Below are positions 63,980 through 64,000 of a DNA stretch of 64,000 bases, one piece after another. The stretch is from Methylobacterium mesophilicum (GTDB lineage: Bacteria > Pseudomonadota > Alphaproteobacteria > Rhizobiales > Beijerinckiaceae). The notes beneath the pieces were generated by a model. That model was not told the origin of the DNA. It saw only the letters and a program-made list of their open reading frames with translations, and did no database searches. The position numbers were made by a program, and so were the translations under genes. The stretch covers positions 85,610 to 149,609 of the forward strand of contig NZ_BPQU01000013.1 in NCBI RefSeq assembly GCF_022179445.1. Direction: 5' to 3'. Every line of letters begins with the position of its first letter. Position 1 is the first letter of the stretch.

Positions 63980-64000
63980 CGATGGCTCTGAGGTAGTCGT
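63963..64000 (-). CDS. Possible C-terminus of an IS transposase (partial)
   Basis: A minus-strand frame from the right edge reads DYLRAIVTQTA and stops at 63963-63965, about 25-30 bp from the point where the methyltransferase similarity ends. That spacing is common for a transposase stop codon and its terminal inverted repeat. Only twelve codons are in the window, so this is a weak inference. Confidence 0.25.
   Translation of the reverse strand, partial: DYLRAIVTQTA

Noticed and set aside
1..64000. CRISPR array, tRNA or rRNA genes, phage module
   Set aside because: No regularly spaced repeats, no TPsiC-type tRNA signature outside coding regions, and no phage structural or integrase genes were seen.

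Overview
The window is high-GC alphaproteobacterial chromosome, most likely Methylobacterium or a close relative (Methylobacteriaceae). Support comes from two copies of the 29-residue PQQ precursor PqqA, an RcdA-type cell-cycle protein with a CtrA-like box upstream, a 6S RNA next to 5-formyl-THF cyclo-ligase, and many small lineage-type hypotheticals. The species cannot be fixed from the sequence alone. No rRNA, tRNA, CRISPR array, prophage or complete insertion sequence was seen; an IS end is suspected at the extreme right edge.

Layout. 0-5 kb: FAD and molybdopterin subunits of a PaoABC-type aldehyde oxidoreductase, then an acyl-CoA synthetase. 4.9-7 kb: MgtE, then the tandem pqqA pair with a promoter candidate and a clear terminator. 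7-19 kb: mixed housekeeping and envelope genes (metallophosphoesterase, DJ-1/PfpI, CspA, CysQ-like phosphatase, UbiA, RsmE, GshA, TusA, NUDIX) with several small secreted or hypothetical proteins. 19-26 kb: first polysaccharide cluster on the minus strand (WecG/CpsF transferase, Wzz, two glycosyltransferases) below a CcdA-like gene. 26-43 kb: hybrid PAS histidine kinase, membrane acyltransferase-like protein, Tat phosphoesterase, L,D-transpeptidase, PCu(A)C chaperone, RcdA, orphan MetQ, bL31, ABC exporter, a MotA-like/OmpA-like pair, YmdB-like phosphatase, Fau and 6S RNA.

43.6-56.4 kb is a larger exopolysaccharide island: a GINT-like beta-propeller transferase, a Wzc-like protein whose kinase domain lacks a Walker A motif, a VpsF-like polymerase, a Tat-exported GH5 glycanase, two GT4 transferases, a sterol-desaturase-family hydroxylase, a CelD-type acyltransferase and a Wzx-like flippase. 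Together these cover initiation or transfer, polymerisation, chain length, trimming, modification and flipping, so the island looks close to self-contained. The two polysaccharide clusters may cooperate because each lacks parts that the other has.

56.5-64 kb: PLP enzyme, MoeA, a VapBC toxin-antitoxin module with a palindromic operator, IspE, a ClC chloride channel divergent from a MarR regulator with a perfect palindrome between them, and a protein-isoaspartate methyltransferase-like gene whose 3' end is lost. The most noteworthy items are the orphan tandem pqqA pair, the 6S RNA reaching into the fau start, a G-quadruplex-type repeat across the clcB stop codon, and the exopolysaccharide island with its pseudo-kinase co-polymerase.
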